Source: Vibrio kanaloae | GTDB lineage: Bacteria; Pseudomonadota; Gammaproteobacteria; Enterobacterales; Vibrionaceae | DNA length: 64,000 nucleotides | Reading direction: 5' to 3' | NCBI RefSeq assembly: GCF_024347535.1 | Contig: NZ_AP025498.1 | Span: 1,240,001-1,304,000 of the forward strand | Part shown: one piece after another, positions 38,901 to 47,427 of the stretch | Position numbering within the stretch: the stretch's first letter is position 1 | Layout: each line of letters begins with the position of its first letter | Program-made: the position numbers and the translations under genes | Notes under the pieces: generated by a model | Databases searched by the model: none | Seen by the model: the letters and a program-made list of their open reading frames with translations, nothing else | Told to the model about the DNA's origin: nothing

Positions 38901-39863
38901 TTAACGCCCTCCCACTAACTTTTGAAGCTGTGAGATATGAAATCCTGATGTGTCTAATTCGATATAAGGAAGGTTTTTCATCGCCATTAATTTAGCAAGA
39001 GATTGTTTTTGAAGTGCCGCTTTTTGAGCAAGGCTCTCGCTCGCAAGGTTAACCTTAGATTGGCTATCAAGATTGAGCTGAAAACGACCATCACCCACCA
39101 CCCAGTTGGCGCTAGCGAGATCATGAGGCAGTGATTGTTCTAACGGATCGGTCACCATAATGGCAAGGATGTCGTTGTGCTGCTGTAGCTGCTTGAGTCG
39201 ATCAAGATGTTGTTCTTGGCAATCACGCCAGTCGCTAATAAAGATTAAGGTCGACTGTTTTAGCCTCATACGCTTGATCAGTTCAATCCATTGACTGAAC
39301 CCGACACCCTCGCTGTCACTCACACTGACACCTAAGCTTTGATTCGCTTTAGTAAGGTGTTTAAGTTGAGCGAGTAAATCAGACTGTGAGCGCTGTGCTT
39401 TGGTATGAAAGAGTTTTTGATGTGAGGCTAAAACGAAGCCGACGCGGTCGCCATCTTTCAGTACTCGCCATCCACACAATGCAGCGACTTCCGCCGCCAC
39501 AACGGATTTCATGGTGTTTTGAGAAGCAAAGAACATCGAACTTCGCTGATCGACACAGATAATCACATTTCGGTCTTTCTCTTCGGTATAACTGCGAACA
39601 TGAGGCTTACCCGTGCGCATCGTAACTTTCCAATCGAGATTACGGATATCATCACCCAATTGGTAATGACGTAATTCCTCGAAGTTTAAACCACGGCCAC
39701 GGAACAGAGAATTATGTCGCCCCGACAATACACTGCCCGCCTTAAGATGAGGCAACAGAGAAAACGACTCAGCTTGAGCCTGTATTCGCACTAACCTTGA
39801 ATAATCACAATATAAGCGAGGATCAAGGCCTTGTGATTTGGGAGCTTGTGTTGGCTTCGCCAT
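38901..39863 (-). CDS. DUF58-family (VWA-like) protein
   Basis: This 320-aa cytoplasmic protein has the DUF58 core motif E-E-L-R-H-Y-Q-L-G-D-D-I-R-N-L-D-W-K (near residue 62), followed by a VWA-like Rossmann fold. The MIDAS motif is altered (C-V-D-Q-R-S-S-M), as is usual for DUF58, so metal binding may be weak or absent. DUF58 proteins nearly always pair with MoxR ATPases, and here MoxR is 12 bp upstream. An AGGGGG precedes the ATG. Confidence 0.93.
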   Translation of the reverse strand: MAKPTQAPKSQGLDPRLYCDYSRLVRIQAQAESFSLLPHLKAGSVLSGRHNSLFRGRGLNFEELRHYQLGDDIRNLDWKVTMRTGKPHVRSYTEEKDRNVIICVDQRSSMFFASQNTMKSVVAAEVAALCGWRVLKDGDRVGFVLASHQKLFHTKAQRSQSDLLAQLKHLTKANQSLGVSVSDSEGVGFSQWIELIKRMRLKQSTLIFISDWRDCQEQHLDRLKQLQQHNDILAIMVTDPLEQSLPHDLASANWVVGDGRFQLNLDSQSKVNLASESLAQKAALQKQSLAKLMAMKNLPYIELDTSGFHISQLQKLVGGR

Positions 39864-39875
39864 GACGCCCCCTAA

Positions 39876-40859
39876 TTATCCGATCTCAACATTATCAAGC
39901 AGTTCTTCAACCACTCTTTGATGGTCAACACCATCGGCCAATGCGTCATAAGAGAGTGAGAATCGATGACCTAATACGGTAGGTAGCATTGCTCGCACAT
40001 CGTCTAACGTGACATGGTCACGTCCTTGTAACCACGCATAAGCGCGAGCACATTTATCCAATGCGATTGACGCGCGTGGGCTTGAGCCAATTTCAATCCA
40101 CTTTGATAGATTTGATTCTGGGTAACGCTCTGGCTTACGAGTCGCCATCACCAAGGCCACAATGTAGTTTTCGACTAAATCAGAAACCGCAATATCAGGA
40201 AGTTGGCGACGAGCTTCAAGTACCAATTCAGGTTCAATATGCTGTGGTGTGACTAATTCTGAACTCGTCTCACTGCCTAGTTCTTCACTGCGCACCAATC
40301 GAATGATGTCGCGTTCCGCTTCGTCTTCTGGGTAATCAACCGTCACTTTCATGATGAAACGGTCCATTTGCGCCTCAGGTAGCGGATACGTGCCCTCTTG
40401 TTCAACCGGGTTTTGAGTCGCTAACACCATGAACAGGTCTGGAAGGATATGAGTTTGCCCCCCCACCGTGATCGTCCCTTCTGCCATAGCTTCAAGCAGA
40501 GCAGCTTGTACCTTTGCAGGCGCACGGTTCACTTCATCGGCTAATACAATGCTGTTGAAAATAGGACCCGGTTGGAAATGCAGTTGAGGCTTTCCATCAA
40601 GCTCTTGATACACTTCTGTACCGGTTACATCTGATGGCAGCAGGTCTGGCGTAAACTGAATTCGGCCAAAGCTCGTGTTCAATAAATTCGCTAACGACTT
40701 GACCGAGCGTGTTTTCGCTGTACCGGGAAGCCCCTCTAAAAGCACATGCCCATTAGTCAATAACCCTATCACCAGAGCCCGAACGACGTGGCTCTGACCG
40801 ATAACACTTTTCTCTGTTTGTTCAATCAGTTGGTTAATTGCTTGTTGCGCATGGTTCAT
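39876..40859 (-). CDS. moxR: MoxR-family AAA+ ATPase
   Basis: This 327-aa ATPase leads the operon. Walker A is GLPGTAKT (near residue 41), Walker B V-L-A-D-E-V-N-R-A, sensor 1 A-T-Q-N-P, and the arginine-finger region E-A-Q-M-D-R-F. MoxR proteins act as chaperones for VWA-domain proteins or metalloenzymes. The target here is presumably the Bat complex, and perhaps through it envelope redox proteins or sulfatases (inferred from neighbours). The 184-bp upstream region carries candidate operator sites shared with the sulfatase promoter. Confidence 0.95.
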   Translation of the reverse strand: MNHAQQAINQLIEQTEKSVIGQSHVVRALVIGLLTNGHVLLEGLPGTAKTRSVKSLANLLNTSFGRIQFTPDLLPSDVTGTEVYQELDGKPQLHFQPGPIFNSIVLADEVNRAPAKVQAALLEAMAEGTITVGGQTHILPDLFMVLATQNPVEQEGTYPLPEAQMDRFIMKVTVDYPEDEAERDIIRLVRSEELGSETSSELVTPQHIEPELVLEARRQLPDIAVSDLVENYIVALVMATRKPERYPESNLSKWIEIGSSPRASIALDKCARAYAWLQGRDHVTLDDVRAMLPTVLGHRFSLSYDALADGVDHQRVVEELLDNVEIG

Positions 40860-40906
40860 AAGTCTTCCCTTAATTCAATCTGGCTGCGTACATCCTACTC
40901 ACAAGC

Positions 40907-41000
40907 CCCATAACTATTAGTTATACACGTGATAATTGTTCATCAGCGCGATAAGTTATAAACGTTATAATTGCTCATAAACGCGATAATTGGTTACAAG
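40907..41000. promoter_or_regulatory. Operator-like array upstream of moxR
   Basis: The stretch holds CCCATAACTATTAGTTATA (40907-40925), which matches 18 of 19 bases of the site at 45424-45442, and GTTATA-N5-TATAAT at 40955-40971. It also holds three imperfect 24-bp direct repeats beginning at 40931, 40966 and 40985 (pattern [GT]ATAATTGNT with a following C-G-[CG]-[GA]-ATAA). So many related AT-rich dyads in 94 bp look like a regulated promoter, not chance. Only the sequences are seen; the binder is unknown. Confidence 0.6.
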
Positions 41001-41043
41001 CGGAATAAGCAGCAAGCTCGATAGCCAAGCTCACCTCATCGCT

Positions 41044-43452
41044 TTATTTAAACCTAGCTTTCAATTGGTTAATGGCTTCCGGCTGTGCCACTTTGCTCAA
41101 TGATGAAATACATTGCTCAAACGCCTTTGGTACGCCCGGTATATGGCTGTTTCGCGCCAACACTTCACACTGGGCATACAGGTGCTGTGGGTTGCGGCTA
41201 AATTGGTAAGCCTTATGCAGTGATTGACTTGCCGCAAGAACATCCGATTTTTCCAAAGCCAATCCGTACACATACCAATATTGAGGGTCGGTTTGTGCAG
41301 TTTCAGCGGCTTGTTTAAGGTAGTCCGTTGCTTGTTCGTAATCTTTCACACGAAGCAGAGACAATCCTGTGCTGTATGGCAAAACACTCGATTTAGGCTG
41401 AGCTTCAATACCTTGCTTCAAGGTCGATAACGCTTTTGCTTCGTTACCTTGCGCTCGATACAAATCCGCCAAGTTGGCGTAGCTGTTTTCGAAGTAAGGC
41501 TCAATCTCGATAGCACCTTGATAGAACTCAATCGCTTTATCGTGCTGACCTAAATCTCGGTAAACGTTGCCTAGGTTAGTACGCCCAAATCCTCTGTCGG
41601 CATTAAATTGCTGTATCTCAATGTACTCTTCCAATGCAGGTTTGATTTGGTCTTTCTGCAGAGGATTCATTTCTCCCCAATAACGCACTAATGCGCCTGC
41701 GGTTTCTGAACGAATCGACAATACCGGGTCTTTCAATAGCGGTTCTAGAATCTGCCAACGGTCAGTGAATGGGAAACCAGACGAGCCTTGTACCACACCC
41801 AAACGGATCATCTCGTCATCGTGTTTCACCGCTCTTGCCAGCGAAATAAGCGTATTCTTACCCGTATTACCGCCCAAACGTTCTAAGCTCGATGCTCGAA
41901 TGATATTGCTTAAGCTGGAATCCTGAGCCGAATACGCCAACGCATCCTCTGCCCCTCGATGCCCTATGGAGTCAGCATAAAAGGCCACGGCAAAATGCTG
42001 CTGATTACGATACTTAGAATCTGGGAACCACTCACCGATTTGCTTATCTGCCCACTGGTCGGTTTGATCTGCATGACAGCTAGTGCACACGTTCGGCGTT
42101 TTAATGTGTTGGCTAATATCAGGACGTGGGATATGCCAACTGTGGTCACGCCTTGGGTCGACCTCCATGTAAGTCGTCTCTGGCATGTGACAAGTCGTGC
42201 ATTGTGAAGCTTCAGTATTCGCCTCGTGGAAGGTGTGCTTTTCAGGCGTGTATTCAGAAGCAATGTGACATTGGCTACATACGGCTTCCTCTGCAATTTT
42301 TAATTCTGCGGTATGAGGATCGTGGCAGTTAGTACACGTGACGCCTTTCTCTGCCATCACTGATTGTAAGAAAGATCCGTAAACGTAATCTTCATCGTAG
42401 ATTTTACCATCGTTGTGGTAAAGCTCTGGGGTAATCAAGCTCAAGCGATACTTATCAAAGAATGACCCGTTCACGTGGTCACCCGTTTCATTTAATTGAG
42501 TTCGTCGGCTGTGGCATTGAGCACAGGTTTGGACTTGGTTGGTATGGATGATGTCTTTTGGTTGCAGGGTTGAGTTGCCCTCTTGGTAGATCCACTCTTT
42601 CACCGACTTCGACAAGTCGCGATCAAAACCATAATGCGCCGAGACTTGAGCATCCTTTCCGCCGTTAGCTTTGGCTAGCTTGGCCTGCTCAACGTGCGCG
42701 CTTGCAGGCCCATGACAGGCTTCACAACCGACATTAATCTCGGACCAAGTAGTATTATAAGTATTGCTCGCGCTGTCGTAGTTTTTTTCTAGATTCGTTG
42801 AATGGCAATCTGCACACATGAAATTCCAGTTTTGACCGCTATTGGTCCAGTAGAATTCATCGGTGTTGGTGGTACCAGGATAGAGGTGAAACCAGCGTTG
42901 ACCGCCTTCGCCTTCAGTGCGAGAGTCCCAAGCAAAAGGAATCAACTGTACACGGCCGTCTTCAAACTCAACCATGTATTGTTGAAGAGGTTTAAAGGCA
43001 AAAGTATAGCTGATTTTGTAATCTTTGAATTGGCCGTCTGGCCCTTCGATATTGACCCAGAACTCTTCGTCTTTGCGGAAAAATCGGTTGGGTTTACCTC
43101 CATAAATGACTGTTTGATCGTTGAAATCGCCTAATACAGATTCATCTGTAGCGTGCTTCATCGCCATATCATGATGAGAACCCTCCCACGCTTCGACTTC
43201 TTCACTATGACAATCAACACACGCTTCCGATCCGACATAGGTGGCTTTAAAGCCGATAGGTAAAACATCAGAGCTAGCGTCTGAAGCTACAGAACTGAGC
43301 TTTGAAGCCTCAGTGTTGCTATTAGGATCTTGTTCGCCGGCATAAGCGTTCAAACTGAACAGCGACAACATCAATGGAGACAAAATTGCGGATAATACTG
43401 CGACTTGCTGGTGTTTCAATCCGTTTACCAGTAAGCACAACCATGCAGACAT
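41044..43452 (-). CDS. Octaheme cytochrome c with C-terminal HEAT/TPR module
   Basis: This 802-aa exported protein has an N-terminal signal (VAVLSAILSPLMLSLFSLNAYA). Eight CxxCH heme-binding sites are present, in order CVDCH, CADCH, CEACH, CAQCH, CTNCH, CSQCH, CTTCH and CTSCH (residues about 77-460). This fits the cytochrome c554-like multiheme families. From about 470 it switches to HEAT-like then TPR repeats (GRTNLGNVYRDLGQHDKAIEFYQGAIEIEP). That half is paralogous to the whole protein at 28657-29715. It lies between a sulfatase and MoxR, all leftward. A periplasmic electron-transfer role is likely; a link to sulfatase function is inferred. Confidence 0.92.
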   Translation of the reverse strand: MSAWLCLLVNGLKHQQVAVLSAILSPLMLSLFSLNAYAGEQDPNSNTEASKLSSVASDASSDVLPIGFKATYVGSEACVDCHSEEVEAWEGSHHDMAMKHATDESVLGDFNDQTVIYGGKPNRFFRKDEEFWVNIEGPDGQFKDYKISYTFAFKPLQQYMVEFEDGRVQLIPFAWDSRTEGEGGQRWFHLYPGTTNTDEFYWTNSGQNWNFMCADCHSTNLEKNYDSASNTYNTTWSEINVGCEACHGPASAHVEQAKLAKANGGKDAQVSAHYGFDRDLSKSVKEWIYQEGNSTLQPKDIIHTNQVQTCAQCHSRRTQLNETGDHVNGSFFDKYRLSLITPELYHNDGKIYDEDYVYGSFLQSVMAEKGVTCTNCHDPHTAELKIAEEAVCSQCHIASEYTPEKHTFHEANTEASQCTTCHMPETTYMEVDPRRDHSWHIPRPDISQHIKTPNVCTSCHADQTDQWADKQIGEWFPDSKYRNQQHFAVAFYADSIGHRGAEDALAYSAQDSSLSNIIRASSLERLGGNTGKNTLISLARAVKHDDEMIRLGVVQGSSGFPFTDRWQILEPLLKDPVLSIRSETAGALVRYWGEMNPLQKDQIKPALEEYIEIQQFNADRGFGRTNLGNVYRDLGQHDKAIEFYQGAIEIEPYFENSYANLADLYRAQGNEAKALSTLKQGIEAQPKSSVLPYSTGLSLLRVKDYEQATDYLKQAAETAQTDPQYWYVYGLALEKSDVLAASQSLHKAYQFSRNPQHLYAQCEVLARNSHIPGVPKAFEQCISSLSKVAQPEAINQLKARFK

Positions 43453-43589
43453 AACATTCCTTGTTTTTATACATCCCTATGCTTAATAAGGTAGACGCAA
43501 AAACAACGAATTTACAATTATTTAGTGGCAGTGAGCACGATAGTTGTGACTCATATTCACGACCGGGATTTACTCATCGATATGCGCAT

Positions 43590-43614
43590 AAAAAAAGAGC
43601 TCCTAAGAGCTCTT
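43590..43614 (-). terminator. Rho-independent terminator after the leftward sulfatase
   Basis: AGAGCTC (43596-43602), loop CTAA, GAGCTCT (43607-43613); on the minus strand the stem is followed by a run of seven T. It lies about 30 bp past the sulfatase stop. Confidence 0.85.
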
Positions 43615-43644
43615 CAATCTGTTCAGTTTCACTCAAACAATCAC

Positions 43645-45192
43645 TTATTTGTTATGAGATTCCTGAAGTTTCTCCATTACCTGATCCAAGCTAAAGCTTG
43701 CTGCTTTTTGGCGTGGTGGGAATTCAGCAAACGTTTCTAAGAATTTACCAACATACGCTTGCGCAGGAACGAACATATATGCATGGTCCAACAACCAGTC
43801 ATAATAGGTATTCGATGTAATGTCTGCGTTTTCGTATGGGTCCATACGCAGGTTAAACAGCTTAGGAAGACGTAACGTCACGAACGGTTCAGCCCAAATC
43901 TGCATCGTGCCCGTTGCACGCTGTTCCATAAACACCGCTTTCCATTGGTTGTAACGAAGCGCGGCCAAATCACCATCATCAGTAAAGTAGAAAACTTCAG
44001 AGCGACGACCTTTTTTTTCTTCACCTGTTAGATAAGGAAGGAAGTTATAACCATCTAGGTGAACTTTAAACGTTTTATCGCCCGCCTTATGACCCTTCAG
44101 AAGTTTTTCTTTGATTTGGTCATCACCAGCGGCGGCTGCAAAAGTTGGCAACCAATCCATATGGTGCATGATCTCGTTAGAAACACTACCCGGTTCAATC
44201 TTACCAGGCCAACGAACCATCGCAGGTACACGATACGCACCTTCCCAGTTGGTATTTTTCTCACCACGGAACGGTGTTGTACCCGCATCAGGCCAAGAGT
44301 TCATGTGTGGACCGTTGTCCGTTGAGTAGAAAACAATCGTGTTGTCTTTGATACCCAGCTCATCCACTTGCTTCAATAATTGGCCTACATGTCTATCGTG
44401 CTCAACCATACCATCAGCGTAGTTACCGACACCGGTCACACCTTTACTGTCCGCTTTCACGTGGGTTCTAAAGTGCATACGTGTTGCGTTCCACCAAACA
44501 AAGAATGGCTTATCGGCTTTAACCGCACGATCCATGAAATCAAGTGCGGCATCGAGTGTTTCTTCATCGACAGTCTCCATACGCTTACGCGTTAGAGGCC
44601 CAGTATCTTCAATCTTGCCATCAGCAAATGACTTGATAACACCACGAGGGCCAAATTTCTTACGAAATTCTGGATCGGTTGGGTAATCTTCATTTTCTGG
44701 TTCTTCTTCAGCATTTAGGTGGTAAAGGTTACCAAAAAATTCATCAAACCCGTGCGCTGTTGGAAGGAATTCATCTTTATCGCCAAGATGGTTTTTACCA
44801 AATTGCCCCGTCATGTAACCCATTGGTTTAAGCATTTCTGCAATGGTTGCATCTTCAGCTTGCAAACCAATATCTGCACCCGGCAAGCCTACTTTACTCA
44901 AGCCTGTTCTCAGTACACTTTGCCCTGTAATAAACGTAGAGCGACCTGCGGTACAAGATTGCTCTCCGTAGTAATCGGTAAACATCATCCCTTCTTTGGC
45001 GATGCTATCAATGTTTGGAGTTTGATACCCCATTAAGCCAAAGGTGTACGCACTGACATTAGATTGGCCAATGTCATCACCCCAAATGACGAGAATATTC
45101 GGTTTTTCTGCCGCGAATGTGGTGGTGGAAGCCACCATCATCGCAGTACCCAGAATTGCTAATCGACGTTTGACGCCATATTTCGCTGTCAT
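43645..45192 (-). CDS. Cys-type arylsulfatase-family protein (leftward paralogue)
   Basis: This exported protein has about 515 aa from the ATG at 45192, chosen because GAAGAGG sits five bases upstream and a signal peptide follows directly (RRLAILGTAMMVASTTTFA-A). The longer start at 45243 would put 17 residues before the signal. The metal motif is I-W-G-D-D-I-G, and the formylglycine site is S-C-T-A-G-R-S (Cys near residue 80), a Cys-x-Ala-x-Arg target for the maturase at 29809. G-K-N-H-L-G-D replaces the usual G-K-W-H. It hydrolyses sulfate esters, presumably of algal or host glycans; the substrate is unknown. It is clearly homologous along its length to the gene at 45539. Confidence 0.94.
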   Translation of the reverse strand: MTAKYGVKRRLAILGTAMMVASTTTFAAEKPNILVIWGDDIGQSNVSAYTFGLMGYQTPNIDSIAKEGMMFTDYYGEQSCTAGRSTFITGQSVLRTGLSKVGLPGADIGLQAEDATIAEMLKPMGYMTGQFGKNHLGDKDEFLPTAHGFDEFFGNLYHLNAEEEPENEDYPTDPEFRKKFGPRGVIKSFADGKIEDTGPLTRKRMETVDEETLDAALDFMDRAVKADKPFFVWWNATRMHFRTHVKADSKGVTGVGNYADGMVEHDRHVGQLLKQVDELGIKDNTIVFYSTDNGPHMNSWPDAGTTPFRGEKNTNWEGAYRVPAMVRWPGKIEPGSVSNEIMHHMDWLPTFAAAAGDDQIKEKLLKGHKAGDKTFKVHLDGYNFLPYLTGEEKKGRRSEVFYFTDDGDLAALRYNQWKAVFMEQRATGTMQIWAEPFVTLRLPKLFNLRMDPYENADITSNTYYDWLLDHAYMFVPAQAYVGKFLETFAEFPPRQKAASFSLDQVMEKLQESHNK

Positions 45193-45341
45193 AAAAACCT
45201 CTTCGTTAGTTATTTGCATCCTGCCATACAACATATAGTCCATTTTTTTAACGATCGCGAGATTCGCTAAACTATTAATCTATTTGTCATTTTTCTTAAC
45301 AGCGACACGCACAACTAGATGACAGAAATTCCGCACACAAA

Positions 45342-45357
45342 CATGATAATGATCACA
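45342..45357. promoter_or_regulatory. Candidate CRP site between the sulfatases
   Basis: CATGA-TAATGA-TCACA matches the CRP consensus TGTGA-N6-TCACA at eight of ten positions, with one perfect half. It lies in the 346-bp divergent region, so cAMP-CRP control of sulfatases is plausible but unproven. Confidence 0.35.
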
Positions 45358-45423
45358 ACTGATGTTAGAAGGCAAATCGACTAAACCAGTAAAGAACCAT
45401 AAAAATCAAAACTTTAATAAACA

Positions 45424-45452
45424 CCCATAACAATTAGTTATAACCACTATAA
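45424..45452. promoter_or_regulatory. Overlapping dyads CCCATAAC...GTTATA and TTATA-N5-TATAA
   Basis: CCCATAACAATTAGTTATA (45424-45442) matches 18 of 19 bases of the site at 40907-40925. The overlapping TTATA-ACCAC-TATAA (45438-45452) is the dyad also found at 31203-31217 and 40956-40970. It lies about 87 bp before the rightward sulfatase start. Both site types occur together only here and before moxR. Confidence 0.6.
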
Positions 45453-45538
45453 AAAGACACAACCGATTTTAGAGATTAATGTTTGCCCAACGATGTGTTG
45501 CTCTAACGCATTAATCTTTAAAGTGAATCGGAGTCCTT

Positions 45539-47101
45539 ATGGGTACTAAAATTAATAAACTAGCATTAGGTGTTGGCTTATTAGCAGCTTCTTCAGCGGC
45601 AACAGCAGCAGAAAAACCAAACATTCTTGCTATCTGGGGTGATGACATTGGTGTATTCAACATCAGTGCATACAACAACGGTATGATGGGTTACGAAACA
45701 CCTAATATCGACCGTATTGCTAACGAAGGCGCTCTGTTTACTGACCACTACGGGCAACAGTCTTGTACTGCTGGTCGTGCTGCATTCCTAACGGGCCAAG
45801 AACCTTTCCGTACCGGTCTATTGACTATCGGAATGCCAGGTTCAGACCACGGTATCCCAGATTGGGCTCCAACGATCGCTGACCTTCTTAAAGAACAGGG
45901 CTACATGACAGCCCAGTTCGGTAAAAACCACATGGGTGACCAAGACAAACACCTTCCAACAAACCACGGTTTTGACCAGTTCTTCGGTAACCTTTACCAC
46001 CTAAACGCGGAAGAAGAGCCAGAAACATACTACTACCCTAAAGATCCTGAGTTCCGTAAGAACTTTGGCCCTCGAGGTGTAATCAAGTCAACTTCTGACG
46101 GTAAGATTGAAGATACCGGCCCAATGACGCGTAAGCGTATGGAGCACGCGGATGAAGAGTTCCTAGAACAATCTCTAGCCTTCATGGAAAAAGCAGTGAA
46201 AGCTGACAAACCATTCTTCATCTGGCACAACACAACACGTATGCACGTGTGGACTCGTCTACAAGAAAAATACCAAGGTAAATCAGGTATCAGCATCTAC
46301 GCAGATGGCATGCTAGAGCACGATGACCAAGTAGGTATCCTTCTAGACAAGCTTGATGAGCTTAAGATCGCAGACAACACAATCGTTATCTACTCGACCG
46401 ATAACGGTGCAGAGACAGTATCTTGGCCTGATGGCGGTGCAACTTACTTCCACGGTGAGAAAGGTACCACTTACGAAGGGGGTATGCGTGTTCCTCAGCT
46501 CGTTCGCTGGCCTGGTACAATCAAACCGGGGACTAAGATCAATGACATCATGAGCCACCAAGACTGGATCCCTACTCTACTAGCAGCCGCTGGTGATGAT
46601 AAAGTGGTTGAGAAACTTGCGTCTGACAAAGGTGCAACTTACAACGGTAAAAACTGGCGCGTACACCTAGATGGGTACAACTTCCTACCTTACTTCCAAG
46701 GTAAAGAAGAGAAAGGCCCTCGTGATAGCATGCTTTACTTCTCTGCAAACGCTGAGCTAAACGCAGTTCGTTGGAATGACTTCAAGATCTCATTCGCGGT
46801 AATGGACGGTAACATTACCGATGCGGTACGTTTCCAACCAAACTGGCCTCAAGTCGTTCACCTACGTGCAGACCCATTCGAAAAAGCCCCACACGAATCT
46901 GGCATGTACCTACGTTGGATGGCAGACAACATGTGGCTATTCGTACCAGTAGGCGGCAAAGTACAAGAGTTCATGAACACGCTACCTGACTACCCAATGC
47001 AGAACAGCCAAGTACTGAACCCTGGTAACTTCAACCAGAATGCATACATGCTTCAAGGTAAACTTAAGCAACTAGAAGCGGCAGCAGCGCAAGCTAAATA
47101 A
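45539..47101 (+). CDS. Cys-type arylsulfatase-family protein (rightward paralogue)
   Basis: This 520-aa exported protein has the signal peptide LALGVGLLAASSAATA-A. Its metal motif is I-W-G-D-D-I-G; S-C-T-A-G-R-A has the target Cys at residue 76; G-K-N-H-M-G-D and S-T-D-N-G-A-E complete the sulfatase core. It aligns with the gene at 43645 over nearly its whole length (for example FFGNLYHLNAEEEPE and GPRGVIKS). Codon use is strongly biased toward preferred codons (CGT, GGT, CTA/CTT, AAC), which suggests high expression. The start has GGAG six bases upstream. A CRP-like site and dyads lie in the divergent promoter region. The natural substrate is unknown. Confidence 0.95.
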   Translation: MGTKINKLALGVGLLAASSAATAAEKPNILAIWGDDIGVFNISAYNNGMMGYETPNIDRIANEGALFTDHYGQQSCTAGRAAFLTGQEPFRTGLLTIGMPGSDHGIPDWAPTIADLLKEQGYMTAQFGKNHMGDQDKHLPTNHGFDQFFGNLYHLNAEEEPETYYYPKDPEFRKNFGPRGVIKSTSDGKIEDTGPMTRKRMEHADEEFLEQSLAFMEKAVKADKPFFIWHNTTRMHVWTRLQEKYQGKSGISIYADGMLEHDDQVGILLDKLDELKIADNTIVIYSTDNGAETVSWPDGGATYFHGEKGTTYEGGMRVPQLVRWPGTIKPGTKINDIMSHQDWIPTLLAAAGDDKVVEKLASDKGATYNGKNWRVHLDGYNFLPYFQGKEEKGPRDSMLYFSANAELNAVRWNDFKISFAVMDGNITDAVRFQPNWPQVVHLRADPFEKAPHESGMYLRWMADNMWLFVPVGGKVQEFMNTLPDYPMQNSQVLNPGNFNQNAYMLQGKLKQLEAAAAQAK

Positions 47102-47194
47102 GCCGATTTAGGAGAGATGTTTCAAGTAAACATTAGTACTTCGAGTAAACATACGCACTTCAGATATATAAAGTAAGTGCATTATGAAATAATA

Positions 47195-47230
47195 AAGCCG
47201 TGGTGACTCAATACAGTGACTACGGCTTTT
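47195..47230 (+). terminator. Terminator after the rightward sulfatase
   Basis: AAGCCGT pairs with ACGGCTT around an extended, slightly imperfect inner stem, followed by TTTTC. It lies about 95 bp past the stop. Confidence 0.8.
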
Positions 47231-47427
47231 CTTCATCGCACCTACATTAGCCCCAGTTTATCAGTCCATTCCCGAGCATACTTACCAAACCGGTTTAATT
47301 TCCTTCCACCAGCCTTGCAACATCAATTTATTGCAACTAGGTTTATAAAGTCACACCTTCATTAACAAGGGAATGAAGGTGGAATCAGAGCGACTCTGAG
47401 TGGTCATAATCAGTTGGAATTGATGCT
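47231..47427 (+). promoter_or_regulatory. Leader of the diheme peroxidase gene with two perfect hairpins
   Basis: CACCTTCATT (47354-47363) pairs perfectly with AATGAAGGTG (47372-47381), and TCAGAG (47385-47390) with CTCTGA (47394-47399). Neither is followed by a T-run, so they are not simple terminators. They end 28 bp before the ATG and could be an RNA element or protein-binding dyads. The rest of the 326-bp gap, apart from the sulfatase terminator, shows nothing I recognise. Confidence 0.45.
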
